Shown: positions 43,193 to 52,283 of the stretch, piece after piece | Layout: each line of letters begins with the position of its first letter | Position numbering within the stretch: the first letter of the stretch is position 1 | Source: Mesorhizobium sp. | GTDB taxonomy: Bacteria; Pseudomonadota; Alphaproteobacteria; Rhizobiales; Rhizobiaceae | Direction: 5' to 3' | Length of the DNA: 64,000 nucleotides | NCBI RefSeq assembly: GCF_004962245.1 | Contig: NZ_SUHQ01000012.1 | Coordinates: 62,001-126,000 of the forward strand | Made by a program: the position numbers and the translations under genes | The notes under the pieces: generated by a model | Databases searched by the model: none | What the model was told of the DNA's origin: nothing | What the model saw: the letters and a program-made list of their open reading frames with translations, nothing else

Positions 43193-44427
43193 GCGACCGG
43201 AGGATCCCGGCTGCCGCGCTTTGGGCATTGGGGCTGACGCAGATCATCGGCTACGGCACGCTCTATTACAGCTTCAGCATCCTGGTGCCGTCCATCGCGC
43301 TCGAGTTCGCCTGGCCGGAGCAATGGGTTTTCGGTGCCCTGTCGGCGTCGCTGCTGGTGGGGGGCCTGTTTGCTCCCACAGCCGGGCGCTGGGCCGATCG
43401 CTTCGGCGCCGGCCGCGTGATGACCTTTGGCTCGGCAGCGGCCGCAGCAGCGCTTGTCGCGTGCGCGGTAGCACCCGGCCGGGTGACCTTCGTGCTGGCC
43501 CTGGTGACGATGGAGCTGGCGTCGGCGTTCGTGCTCTACAGCGCCGCTTTCGTGGCGATCGTCCAGATCGGCGGAGCCAAGGCGTTGCGCAGCATCACCC
43601 ATCTGACGCTGATCGCCGGCTTCGCCTCGACGCTGTTCTGGCCGTTGACGGCTGCGCTGCACGAATACCTGACCTGGCGCGAGGTCTACCTCGTCTTTGC
43701 CGCCGTCAATCTCGCCATCTGCCTTCCCATCCATGCCTGGCTGGCGCGGCTGTCGCGTCGGACAGGCGAAAGCGCTTCGGTGACACCGGCGGCCATCGGG
43801 TCAACAGGCGGTCCGGTCGCCTTCACCCCGCGCGACCGCAGCAGAGTGTTTCTGCTCATGCTTGGCGGCTTCGCGGTCGAAGGTTTCGTGCTGTCCTCGA
43901 TCCTCGTGCACATGGTCCCGCTGACGGCGGCGCTCGGGCTTGGCTCGGCCGGGCTTGTCGTAACCACGCTTTTCGGGCCGTCGCAGGTGGCAAGCCGGTT
44001 GACCAATATGCTGTTCGGCGGCCAGCTGGCGCAGACCTGGCTCGCGGTGATCGGCGCGACACTGCTGCCGCTCGGCCTTGTCGTCCTGCTGGCGACGACA
44101 CCATCGGTGCCTGGAGCCGTCGCCTTCGTCATCCTGTTCGGGTTGGGCTCGGGCCTCGCCAGCATCGTCGGCGGCACGCTGCCGCTGGAACTGTTCGGGC
44201 GGGAGCGCTACGGCGCCCGGCTCGGCTGGGTGACGGCCGCGCGTCAGTTTTCTTCTGCACTCGCGCCCTTTGCTCTCGCCATGGCGATGGCAGGCATGGG
44301 CGTCCAACCATCGCTCTGGTTGACCGCCGGCGTCGGCATGCTCGGCATACTGGCTTTCTCGGCGATCGTCCTGATCAAGCGGCGACCCCTCGCGCATGTC
44401 CCCGCAATGCTTACGTCGGCGACCTGA
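43189..44427 (+). CDS. MFS transporter of the arsenic locus (possible arsenical exporter)
   Basis: A 412-aa 12-TM carrier from ATG 43189, overlapping the monooxygenase stop. The loop 2-3 motif is GRWADRFGAGRVM, and YGTLYYSFSILVPSIALEF is the first-helix region. MFS exporters such as ArsK or ArsJ are known in ars operons; this gene's coupling to arsR and the flavoprotein makes an arsenical exporter role likely, but the family membership cannot be fixed by eye. Confidence 0.82.
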   Translation: MSDRRIPAAALWALGLTQIIGYGTLYYSFSILVPSIALEFAWPEQWVFGALSASLLVGGLFAPTAGRWADRFGAGRVMTFGSAAAAAALVACAVAPGRVTFVLALVTMELASAFVLYSAAFVAIVQIGGAKALRSITHLTLIAGFASTLFWPLTAALHEYLTWREVYLVFAAVNLAICLPIHAWLARLSRRTGESASVTPAAIGSTGGPVAFTPRDRSRVFLLMLGGFAVEGFVLSSILVHMVPLTAALGLGSAGLVVTTLFGPSQVASRLTNMLFGGQLAQTWLAVIGATLLPLGLVVLLATTPSVPGAVAFVILFGLGSGLASIVGGTLPLELFGRERYGARLGWVTAARQFSSALAPFALAMAMAGMGVQPSLWLTAGVGMLGILAFSAIVLIKRRPLAHVPAMLTSAT

Positions 44428-44539
44428 CCATCAAGGCCGCGCACGGCGCCCAGCTTGTGCGCAATACCGGGCGGCCGGCCATGGGCGCTCGACGGGCTGC
44501 TGTCCGGTTGGTAAGCCCTCGCCTAAGGAGAGTCGAGAC

Positions 44540-46039
44540 ATGACCGTTGCGATCGAGATGGGCCACACGACGGCGGGCGCCCCGGCGGCACTGGATCTTG
44601 AGGAGCTGCTGGCGACCCGCCTGCTGGTGCAGGGCAATTCGGGCTCCGGCAAATCCCACCTGCTGCGCCGGCTGCTGGAGCAGAGTGCGCCCTGGGTGCA
44701 GCAGACCATCATCGACCCCGAAGGCGATTTCGTGTCGCTGGGCGACCGGTTCGGCCATTTGGTGATCGATGCCGAGGAGCATACCGAGCGCGGCCTGCAG
44801 AGCGCCGGCGAGCGGGCGCGCATCCACCGTGTCTCCACGGTGCTCAATCTCGAAGGGCTCGACGCCGAGAACCAGATGCGGCGCGCCGCCGCCTTCCTCG
44901 GCGGGCTGTTCGAGGTCGCCCGCGACCATTGGTACCCGATGCTGGTGGTGGTGGACGAGGCGCAGCTGTTCGCGCCGGCGGTCGCCGGCGAGGTTTCGGA
45001 CGAGGCGCGCAAGCTCTCGCTCGGCGCCATGACCAACCTGATGTGCCGTGGCCGCAAACGCGGGCTTGCCGGGATCATCGCCACCCAGCGGCTGGCCAAG
45101 CTCGCCAAGAACGTCGCGGCCGAGGCTTCCAATTTCCTCATGGGCCGCACTTTTCTCGATATCGACATGGCGCGCGCCGCCGACCTTTTGGGCATGGAGC
45201 GGCGCCAGGCCGAGGCTTTCCGCGACCTGGAGCGCGGGCAATTCATGGCGCTCGGCCCGGCGCTGTCGCGCCGTCCGCTGGGGCTGCGCATCGGCCCGAC
45301 GGAGACAAGTCCGCGCAACGGCACCCCGCGGCTGATGCCGCTGCCGGAAGCGGCACTGGAGGATGCCCGCGCCATCATCCTGGCAGCCCCGCCGCCCGAG
45401 ACGGTGCGGCCGCAGCGCCGGTCGTCGCCGGACCTGCTCGATCAGCTGATGGCGGCAAAGTCGGCGGCGCTGGAAATCCGCCCCGAACCGGTGGAGCCGC
45501 CGATCAGCGCCGAGGATCTGGCGGAGCGGCGTGAGCGGGTGGACCGGGTCCTGCGCGCCGTGCTGGCGCAACCCGACGCGGGATTTCGCGTCATCGGCGT
45601 GCTCTACCAGGAGTTCGTCGTCCGCTGCCGCATAGAGGGCCTCGCCTCGGTCGTGCCGGACCTGCCGGAGTTCCGCCGCATGCTGACGCGCGCCCGCGCC
45701 GGGCTGGGCTCCGACATGACCGGCGATGACGCCTGGCAGGACGTCTCGGTGCGCGCCTCGCTTCTGCCCGAGGATATGCAGGGCGTGTTCATGATGATCG
45801 CCCGCGCGGCGAAGGAGGGCTGGCCCTGCCCAAGCGACGCGGCGATTGCCCGCGCCTATGGCTCGCACTCGTTGCGCCGCGCCCGGCGCCTGCTGACCTA
45901 TATCGAGGAGCAGGGGCTGATCGTGTGCCAGCTCGACGGGGTCGGAAGGCGGACGGTTACGCTGGTGGAACTGGCTTGGGCTACGGCGCCGGGGGATCCT
46001 AATGCCGAGGAGGCGGAGCAGGGGAGCTTGGCTGTGTGA
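44540..46039 (+). CDS. HerA-like / DUF87 ATP-binding protein
   Basis: A 499-aa P-loop ATPase from ATG 44540 (AAGGAG upstream). Walker A is GNSGSGKSHLLRRLLE; DPEGDFVSLGD follows as in HerA-like ATPases; Walker B is MLVVVDEAQLFAP; the sensor region is CRGRKRGLAGIIATQR. A C-terminal helical part (about 370-480) resembles a winged-helix unit. No NurA nuclease or SIR2 partner is adjacent, so the usual HerA repair or defence contexts are not seen. It starts 112 bp after the MFS gene and is probably a separate transcript. Confidence 0.82.
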   Translation: MTVAIEMGHTTAGAPAALDLEELLATRLLVQGNSGSGKSHLLRRLLEQSAPWVQQTIIDPEGDFVSLGDRFGHLVIDAEEHTERGLQSAGERARIHRVSTVLNLEGLDAENQMRRAAAFLGGLFEVARDHWYPMLVVVDEAQLFAPAVAGEVSDEARKLSLGAMTNLMCRGRKRGLAGIIATQRLAKLAKNVAAEASNFLMGRTFLDIDMARAADLLGMERRQAEAFRDLERGQFMALGPALSRRPLGLRIGPTETSPRNGTPRLMPLPEAALEDARAIILAAPPPETVRPQRRSSPDLLDQLMAAKSAALEIRPEPVEPPISAEDLAERRERVDRVLRAVLAQPDAGFRVIGVLYQEFVVRCRIEGLASVVPDLPEFRRMLTRARAGLGSDMTGDDAWQDVSVRASLLPEDMQGVFMMIARAAKEGWPCPSDAAIARAYGSHSLRRARRLLTYIEEQGLIVCQLDGVGRRTVTLVELAWATAPGDPNAEEAEQGSLAV

Positions 46040-46088
46040 GGCGGTAGGGCGCTGCGGGGTCAGAAACGAGGGTTTGCCAAAGATGAGG

Positions 46089-47282
46089 TCAGCTCAGAAG
46101 ATTGCGCGCCGTGCGCATGAAAATCTTTGACCCGATCGGGATCAGGTCGTCGGGAAAGTCATAGTCCGGATTGTGCAAAGCGGGGTGCCGCTCGCCCGCC
46201 CCCAGGAAGAACATCGCCGACGAGGCGCCGTGGCCGAACAGGCCGAAATCTTCCGAAGCGCGCATCGGCAGACCTTCCTCTTCCTGCACGATGCCCTCTT
46301 CGTGGAGCGCTTGCCGCAAATGTTCCACCGCATCCGGCGCGTTGACGCTGGCAACAAATATCTCGTGGTAGTCCCACCGGGCAGAAAGGCCATGTTGGCC
46401 CGCGATTTGTGTGACCAGCGATTCAGCGGTGGCGCACAGGTTTGCCATGCGTTCGTCGCGCCGGGTGCGCAGCGTCGCCCAGACCTCTGCATTGCCGGGC
46501 GCGATGCCGAACACGGCTTCGCCCATCGCGGCGTGGGTGACGGTCAGCATGCTGAAGTCGTCGTCGGCGAAGGTTCCGCGCCCGAGCGCGGGCAGAGCCG
46601 GCATCAACTGGCTGATTGCCATCATGGGCGAGATGCCGGTCTCGGGCATGGACGAATGCGCGGTCTTGCCCTCCAGCACAATACGCATGCCGCGCGAAGC
46701 ACAGTTGACCACCCCGGGTTTGAGCCGCACTTCACCGAACGGCACACCGGGCAGATTGTGCAATGAGAAAGCGAAATCCGGCGCGATTTCGCCAAAGCGC
46801 GGATCGGCGACGACGCCGGCCGCGCCATTGCCGGTTTCTTCCGCCGGCTGGAACATCAGCACGACGCGGCCGCGGGCAGGTCTCGCGCGCCCCAACTGCC
46901 GTCCCAATGCCGCCAGGATCGCGGTATGTCCGTCATGGCCGCACATATGCGACTTGCCCGGCACGAGCGATGAATGCGGCACGCCTGAAAGTTCTTCAAT
47001 CGGCAAGGCATCGAGTTCCGAGCGGAACATGACCGTCGGCCCCTCCTTGCCGCTTTCATATATAGCCGCTACGCCGTGTCCGCCTAATCCGGTCAGCACT
47101 TTGTCCGGCCTTGTATCGGCGAGGAAGTCGACGACCTCTCTAGCGGTCTTCTCCTCTTCATTCGAGATTTCCGGTTGCTGGTGCAGCTTGCGCCGCCACG
47201 CTATAAGCTCGACAATGTCTCGATTGGTAAGGGTCACGTTTTCCGACTCCGTTTGCGCACCATTCTCCACAAAAGCAGCCAT
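46089..47282 (-). CDS. M20-family amidohydrolase (hippurate hydrolase-like)
   Basis: About 397 aa from ATG 47282; GTG 47237 is an alternative, and the track start reads into the pseudogene upstream. Metal-site motifs of M20D peptidases are MCGHDGHTAILAALGR and QPAEETGNGAAGVV; dimerisation-domain stretch GKTAHSSMPETGISP; C-terminal MRASEDFGLFGHG. It hydrolyses N-acyl or N-aroyl amino acids in the cytoplasm. The only neighbour on the same strand is the permease pseudogene, perhaps a former operon partner. Confidence 0.88.
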   Translation of the reverse strand: MAAFVENGAQTESENVTLTNRDIVELIAWRRKLHQQPEISNEEEKTAREVVDFLADTRPDKVLTGLGGHGVAAIYESGKEGPTVMFRSELDALPIEELSGVPHSSLVPGKSHMCGHDGHTAILAALGRQLGRARPARGRVVLMFQPAEETGNGAAGVVADPRFGEIAPDFAFSLHNLPGVPFGEVRLKPGVVNCASRGMRIVLEGKTAHSSMPETGISPMMAISQLMPALPALGRGTFADDDFSMLTVTHAAMGEAVFGIAPGNAEVWATLRTRRDERMANLCATAESLVTQIAGQHGLSARWDYHEIFVASVNAPDAVEHLRQALHEEGIVQEEEGLPMRASEDFGLFGHGASSAMFFLGAGERHPALHNPDYDFPDDLIPIGSKIFMRTARNLLS

Positions 47283-47566
47283 TGCTCCAGCACCTTGGTC
47301 AAGGAGTTTCGAAATCCGGTGCGGCGCAAGGTGAAGACAATGAGGACGGCACGAACAACAGCAGCGCATTGAGCACGCCAGAGGTCAGGCCGGTGCCCAG
47401 CCAGGCCGGGAAGCGCGGGCGCCCGAAGCGATGACCGTTCGCTGATAGACCTGCACGCAGCCGGTCAGGCTGGTGCCGAGCGTCGGCGGGTGCACGCGAA
47501 AGACGCCGATGCCGTTGACCAGGCGATCAGCACTCCCGGCGCCAGCGCAATCAGAATCGCATCTTT
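47283..47566 (-). pseudogene. Frameshifted remnant of an RbsC-type ABC permease
   Basis: Read leftward in three frames this stretch gives, in order, [33 protein letters not shown]...[30 protein letters not shown] and VLIVFTLRRTGFRNSL. Joined, they match the middle-to-late part of BPD_transp_2 sugar permeases ([21 protein letters not shown]). At least three frameshifts and missing ends make it a pseudogene. It is bounded by tRNA-Ala on one side and the M20 gene on the other. Confidence 0.75.
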
Positions 47567-47578
47567 GGGAAATTCCGC

Positions 47579-47654
<76 letters not shown>

Positions 47655-47815
47655 GTCCAGCGGATGGGCGCATTTATCGGGCGCGGCGGTTTCCTGTCAA
47701 GACGGCGTTTGGCCCAAAAGGCGCGCGGCGAGCCATCGATCTGGCGTGCCGCGGCAGCTGGCTCTTGCCGCTTTCGCCCGCAATGGCTACATGTCGGCAA
47801 CAATCGGAGACCGGC

Positions 47816-48106
47816 ATGATAGCCCTCATTCAGACCATTGTCCTGGCGCTTGACATTTATTGGTGGATCATCATCGCTTCGGCGATTTTCTCCTGGCTCT
47901 ACGCTTTCAACGTCGTCAACTCGCGCAACCAGTTCGTCGACAGCGTCAGCAACATGCTCTTCCGGCTGACCGAGCCGGCGCTGCGGCCGATCCGTCGCTT
48001 CTTGCCTGACCTCGGCGGCATCGACATTTCGCCGATCATCCTGCTCCTGATCCTGTTCTTCCTCCGGCAGTTCCTGCTCACCACGGTGGCGCCGCTGGTC
48101 GTCTGA
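47816..48106 (+). CDS. yggT: YggT-family membrane protein
   Basis: A 96-aa protein from ATG 47816 (GGAG 7 bases upstream). Two hydrophobic regions flank the family signature [25 protein letters not shown] (quoted in part). YggT proteins are implicated in osmotic or cell-envelope functions in other bacteria. It is followed after 8 bases by the DUF167 gene, a very common bacterial pair. Confidence 0.9.
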   Translation: MIALIQTIVLALDIYWWIIIASAIFSWLYAFNVVNSRNQFVDSVSNMLFRLTEPALRPIRRFLPDLGGIDISPIILLLILFFLRQFLLTTVAPLVV

Positions 48107-48114
48107 GCCATTCG

Positions 48115-48429
48115 ATGAGCGCGCCGCTCCGCTTGCGCGACGACGGCGTCGATCTCTTCGTCCGGCTGACGCCGAAAGCAGCGATGGACAGGTTGGAAGG
48201 CATCGAGATATCGGCAGACGGGCGAAGCCATCTGAAGGCTCGCGTCCGCGCCGTGCCGGAAAACGGCGCCGCCAATCAAGCGCTCGAACGGCTGGTCGCC
48301 AAGGCGTTGGGAGTGCCGCGATCGGCTGTCTCGGTTGTCGCCGGCGGCACGGCCCGGCTGAAGACGCTGCGCGTGCTCGGCGATCCGGCCGCGCTGGCGA
48401 AGAGCGTCGAGCTGCTCGGCGATGCTTGA
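48115..48429 (+). CDS. DUF167 (YggU-like) protein
   Basis: A 104-aa protein: LFVRLTPKAAMDRLEG, then HLKARVRAVPENGAANQALERLVAKAL, the family signature with PxxGxAN, and VVAGGTARLKTLRVLGD. Function unknown. Coupled to yggT. Confidence 0.92.
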   Translation: MSAPLRLRDDGVDLFVRLTPKAAMDRLEGIEISADGRSHLKARVRAVPENGAANQALERLVAKALGVPRSAVSVVAGGTARLKTLRVLGDPAALAKSVELLGDA

Positions 48430-48772
48430 GTCGCGGGCGTCTTCGACGATGCTGAAGCCATCAAAACGACGCTGCCGGGCAATCCTGGATAGATGTTCCG
48501 CGACACAGTAATTTTGACTTCTTGGGAGCCGATCGGCGGCGAATGTCGATAGTCCCTTTCAGCGCAAAACCTTCGAGATTGGCCGAGACATCCCTCCCTT
48601 CGTCATCCCAGGGTCTGCGCCGCGTCGCTTCGCTCCTTGCTCCGCCCTGGGATGACGAAGGGAAGGAAGCTTCGGCCAATCCTAGAGGTTTGCGACAGGC
48701 GACTGGGATTTGCCACGATCGGCGTTCACTGCCGAAAGGCCCCGACCTGTCAAAATCACTGCGTCGCGGTCT
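48430..48772. other. Intergenic region, 343 bp, holding a palindromic repeat
   Basis: No gene is supported here. The region contains the palindromic element at 48595-48663 and otherwise unremarkable sequence between the DUF167 gene and the convergent M3 peptidase gene. The element may serve as the shared 3' end of both. Confidence 0.6.
48595..48663. repeat. Palindromic REP-like element (ATCCCAGGG arms)
   Basis: TCCCTTCGTCATCCCAGGG (48595-48613) and CCCTGGGATGACGAAGGGA (48645-48663) are perfect 19 bp inverted arms around a 31-base loop containing GCGTCGCTTCGCTC. A related element with the same CGTCATCCC...GGGATGACG ends and GGAGCGAAGCGACG loop occurs at 63222-63272. Confidence 0.85.
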
Positions 48773-50833
48773 CTACACCAGCCCGCGCTTGGCCATCATC
48801 GCCTCGGGCGACGGCATCTTGCCGCGGAAGGCGGTGTAGAGCTCTTCCGGGTCCTTCGAGCCGCCGGCGGCATAGATGTTCTTGCGCAGCCGCTCGGCAA
48901 GCGCCGGGTTGAACGGATCGCCCGTCTCCTCGAAGGCGGCGAATGCGTCGGCATCGAGCACCTCCGACCACATGTAGGAATAATAGCCGGCCGAATAGCC
49001 GTCGCCGGAAAATATGTGGCCGAAATGCGGGGTGCGATGGCGCATGGCGATGGTGTCGGGCATGTTGAGCTTCTCGAGCGTTTCGGCTTCGAAACGAAGC
49101 GGCTCATCCGGTGCATCCGGTCGCGCGTGATAAGCCATGTCGACCAACGCCGACGCGGTGAACTCGACCGTGGCGAAGCCGGCGCCGAAGGTGCGCGCCG
49201 CCAGCATCTTGTCGACCAGCGCCTTCGGCATCGGCTTGCCGGTCTTCACATGCAGCGCATGCTTTTCCAGCACCGCCGGAACCGTCAGCCAATGCTCGTA
49301 GAGTTGCGAAGGCAGTTCGACGAAATCGCGGCTAACCGAGGTGCCCGAGACCGATGGCCAGGTGACGTCGGTCAGCATGCCATGCAGGGCATGGCCGAAT
49401 TCGTGAAACAGGGTCTTGGCCTCGTCGACCGACAAAAGTGCTGCCTCGCCTTCCGGCGGCTTGGCGAAGTTCATGATGTTGTAGATGACCGGCTTGGAGC
49501 CATGGCCAAGATGATAGCCGGATTTCAGCGCGCTCATCCAGGCGCCGGAGCGCTTCGAGGGTCGCGCGAAATAGTCGGCCAGGAACAGCCCACGCTCGCT
49601 GCCGTCGGCATTCCTGACGACGAAAACACGTGCGTCCGGATGCCAGGTGGCAATGCCTTTCTTTTCCTCGAAGGTAATGCCGAACAATCGTGTCGCCACG
49701 TCGAAGCAGGCTTCGATGATGCGGTCGAGCTGCAGATAGGGCTTCAGCTCGGCCTCGTCGAAGGCGAACTTCTCGGCGCGCAGCTTCTCCTGGTAGAAGC
49801 GCCAGTCCCAGGCCGCGAATTTTTCGTTGCTGCCAGCCTCGGCCGCCAGCCGCTGCAACTCGGTCTGGTCGCTTGCTGCCTTTTCCAAGGCTTTCTCCCA
49901 CACCGGGTCGAGCAATGCATGGACCGCCTTCGGCGTCTTCGCCATGGTGTCATCGAGCTTCAGGGCGGCGAAGGAAGCGTAGCCGAGCAGTTTCGCTTTT
50001 TCGGCGCGCAGCCTCAGCATGTCCCGCACCACGGCGGTGTTGTCGGTGGCGCCGCCATTCTGGCCGCGCATGGTGAAAGCGCGGAAGGCGGTCTCGCGCA
50101 GGTCGCGCCGTTCGGAGAAAGTCGAGAACGGCTCGTAGATCGAACGCGACAGCGTGACGGCGTAACGGCCTTTCTGGCCGCGCATCTCGGCGGCCTCCGC
50201 CATCGCGCTTTTCAGGAATTCCGGCAGGCCGGCAAGGTCGGCTTCATCGAGGAACAGCGCCCAGTCTCGCTCGTCGGCAAGCAGGTTCTGGCTGAACGTG
50301 GTGCCGAGCGACGACAGTTCCTCATTGATCGTCGCCAGCCGTTTCTTACCCTCGGCGTCGAGCTTGGCGCCGGAGCGGACAAAGCTCTTCCAGGTCTTTT
50401 CCAGCACCCGCAGCGTCTCGGCATCGAGCTTCAGGGCTTCCCGGCGCTGATAGAGATCGTCGATGCGGGCAAACAGCCTCTCGTTCATCGAGATCGCCGA
50501 GGAATGCCGCGACATCTTTGGCGAGATGTCGCGCTCCAGCGCCTGGATCGCCTCGTTGGTGTGGGCGCCGGCCCGGCACCAGAAGATCGACGAGACATGG
50601 TCGAGCGCCTCGCCGCTGAGTTCCAGTGCCGCAAGCGTATTCTCGATGGTCGGCGTCTCGGCATTGCCTGATATCGCCTCGATCTCGGCCTCATGCGCCT
50701 TCAATGCAGCATCGAAGACCGGAGAAAAATCGCCATCGCCGATGCGGGTGAAATCGGGCAGGCCGAGCGGCACTTGCCAGACGGTCAGCGGATGGGTGGC
50801 GAGGTCGACGGCTTTCGTGGACGGCATGGGCAT
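48773..50833 (-). CDS. M3-family oligopeptidase (Dcp / oligopeptidase A-like)
   Basis: A 686-aa zinc metallopeptidase, full length for the family. The zinc site is TLFHEFGHALHGMLT (HExxH) and the third ligand lies in FVELPSQLYEHW. The N-terminal helical half lacks a signal peptide, so a cytoplasmic enzyme degrading peptides is expected. Dcp removes C-terminal dipeptides, OpdA cleaves oligopeptides; the sequence alone does not separate them with confidence. Confidence 0.92.
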   Translation of the reverse strand: MPMPSTKAVDLATHPLTVWQVPLGLPDFTRIGDGDFSPVFDAALKAHEAEIEAISGNAETPTIENTLAALELSGEALDHVSSIFWCRAGAHTNEAIQALERDISPKMSRHSSAISMNERLFARIDDLYQRREALKLDAETLRVLEKTWKSFVRSGAKLDAEGKKRLATINEELSSLGTTFSQNLLADERDWALFLDEADLAGLPEFLKSAMAEAAEMRGQKGRYAVTLSRSIYEPFSTFSERRDLRETAFRAFTMRGQNGGATDNTAVVRDMLRLRAEKAKLLGYASFAALKLDDTMAKTPKAVHALLDPVWEKALEKAASDQTELQRLAAEAGSNEKFAAWDWRFYQEKLRAEKFAFDEAELKPYLQLDRIIEACFDVATRLFGITFEEKKGIATWHPDARVFVVRNADGSERGLFLADYFARPSKRSGAWMSALKSGYHLGHGSKPVIYNIMNFAKPPEGEAALLSVDEAKTLFHEFGHALHGMLTDVTWPSVSGTSVSRDFVELPSQLYEHWLTVPAVLEKHALHVKTGKPMPKALVDKMLAARTFGAGFATVEFTASALVDMAYHARPDAPDEPLRFEAETLEKLNMPDTIAMRHRTPHFGHIFSGDGYSAGYYSYMWSEVLDADAFAAFEETGDPFNPALAERLRKNIYAAGGSKDPEELYTAFRGKMPSPEAMMAKRGLV

Positions 50834-50946
50834 CTTTCGCTGAGTGAGGGGGCTTTCGCCGAATGGCTGTAGAGGCGAGGTGGGACCTTCGCCGATGTAG
50901 GGCGCCGGCGTCCCGTACGCAATATCGCGGCTGGCCAGGTATCCGC

Positions 50947-51363
50947 TCAGTAGGCGTCGCAGGTTTCCGCGATCGCCGCCTGCGAACCGGCGGTGATGCG
51001 GTTGTCGGTGATCGAGAAGGTTTCCTGCATCAGCATGTCGTTGTTGGGGAAATCATAGCAGGCGATCACCGTGGTGACGCCGCCCTCGGTCTTCTCGATC
51101 CGATGCCGGATCGCGGCGCCCGCGACGGCATCTTGCCAATCGTCGATCGAGTCGATGAACTCCTGCTTGGTCTGCACGACGCCGAGGTCGTCGAGTTTTA
51201 TGCGGACGTCGTCTGCAAGCAAATCCGACAGTTCGGTGCGATCGGCGACCAGCAGCGCAGCATACCAGCGGCCGATGAGCGCGTGGTCGTCGGCGCGGGC
51301 GGTGATGATCGAAAGCAGCAGCGTTGCCGTGGCGAAAGCAATCGAGCGCCAATTCTGCATCAT
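50947..51363 (-). CDS. Secreted NTF2/SnoaL-like protein
   Basis: A 138-aa protein from ATG 51363 (GGAGG 6 bases upstream). A signal peptide ends at ITARADD. The mature part looks like a cone-shaped NTF2-like fold: LIGRWYAALLVADRTELSDLLADDVRI, then ITDNRITAGSQAAI. No catalytic residues can be assigned. A final Cys (ETCDAY) could pair with the one at ACYDF. Confidence 0.75.
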   Translation of the reverse strand: MMQNWRSIAFATATLLLSIITARADDHALIGRWYAALLVADRTELSDLLADDVRIKLDDLGVVQTKQEFIDSIDDWQDAVAGAAIRHRIEKTEGGVTTVIACYDFPNNDMLMQETFSITDNRITAGSQAAIAETCDAY

Positions 51364-51456
51364 GCGCCGCCTCCGTTCCATCGCGACGGACTCGATGGGC
51401 TCAATCTTCTTGTCTGATCGCGATCACATCCGAACCAAAGGGTTCGAGATCAGGGT

Positions 51457-52101
51457 CTATACCATTTCCGGCCGCTCGAAGTCACCGGTGTCCTTGTTCA
51501 TCACCCAGAGCTCGCCGGTCGAGATGTCGAACCAGGCGCCATGCAGCGACAGACGTCCCTTGCCCTCCAGGATCGAGACGCAGGGAAAGGTCCGCAGATT
51601 GGCGATCGAATAGCGGATCGAGATGCGTTCCAATGCGGTCTGGCGCTCCGTCGCTGTCATGAAGGTGCTGGAGGACACGGTCTCGGCAGCCGGCGCGATC
51701 AGGCTCATCCATTTGCCGATAAAGTCGCCGGACGAGAGGGGCGCGGCCGTGGTGTCGAGCGCCGCGCGGATGCCGCCGCAGCGGCCATGGCCCATCACCA
51801 CGATGTTCTTCACCTTGAGGCTCTGCACAGCGAATTCGAGCGCCGCCGAGGTCGAGTGGAATTCACCGTCGGGCGCATAGGGCGGCACCAGATTGCCGAC
51901 ATTGCGCAGCACGAAGAGTTCGCCCGGCCCAGCGTCGAAGATCGCTTCCGGAGCCGCTCGCGAATCACAGCAGGCGACGATCATCGTTTCCGGCGCCTGG
52001 CCATCCCGGGCAAGCGCGCGGTAGCGCCCGCTTTCGGCGAGATAGCGGCCGCTCATGAAATTTTGGTAGCCGGCGAGAAGGTGGTCAGGGAGATGAGACA
52101 T
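51457..52101 (-). CDS. Beta-class carbonic anhydrase
   Basis: A 214-aa enzyme. Zinc ligands and the Asp/Arg dyad are in CCDSRAAPE, and the His-Cys pair in MGHGRCGGIRAA. It interconverts CO2 and bicarbonate in the cytoplasm. The TAP-like C-terminus (WFDISTGELWVMNKDTG) is typical for plant-type bacterial beta-CAs. Confidence 0.94.
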   Translation of the reverse strand: MSHLPDHLLAGYQNFMSGRYLAESGRYRALARDGQAPETMIVACCDSRAAPEAIFDAGPGELFVLRNVGNLVPPYAPDGEFHSTSAALEFAVQSLKVKNIVVMGHGRCGGIRAALDTTAAPLSSGDFIGKWMSLIAPAAETVSSSTFMTATERQTALERISIRYSIANLRTFPCVSILEGKGRLSLHGAWFDISTGELWVMNKDTGDFERPEMV

Positions 52102-52283
52102 AGGCGGCGTCGGAGCCTTTCCGGATTAGAGGCGGCAGCTCTTCTAAGTCAGGAAGGCTCTAGCGGCAAAAGCCGGTCGCGAGCAATGCCAAATCACAGA
52201 GAACTGCAATTGCTATGCTGGAAGGCTCCTCATAGGGCCTTCGCCCAATGCAATTGCCTCGCCGATGGATGGGGCAAGGAAAT

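Noticed and set aside
44411-45868. 485-codon minus-strand ORF
   Set aside because: Antisense to the HerA-like ATPase, whose Walker motifs are intact on the plus strand.
44540-46039. HerA-like ATPase considered as part of a phage-defence system
   Set aside because: No SIR2, NurA, nuclease or other effector gene lies beside it, and there are no mobile-element signs around.
48710-50671. 653-codon plus-strand ORF
   Set aside because: Antisense shadow of the M3 peptidase gene with its HExxH site.
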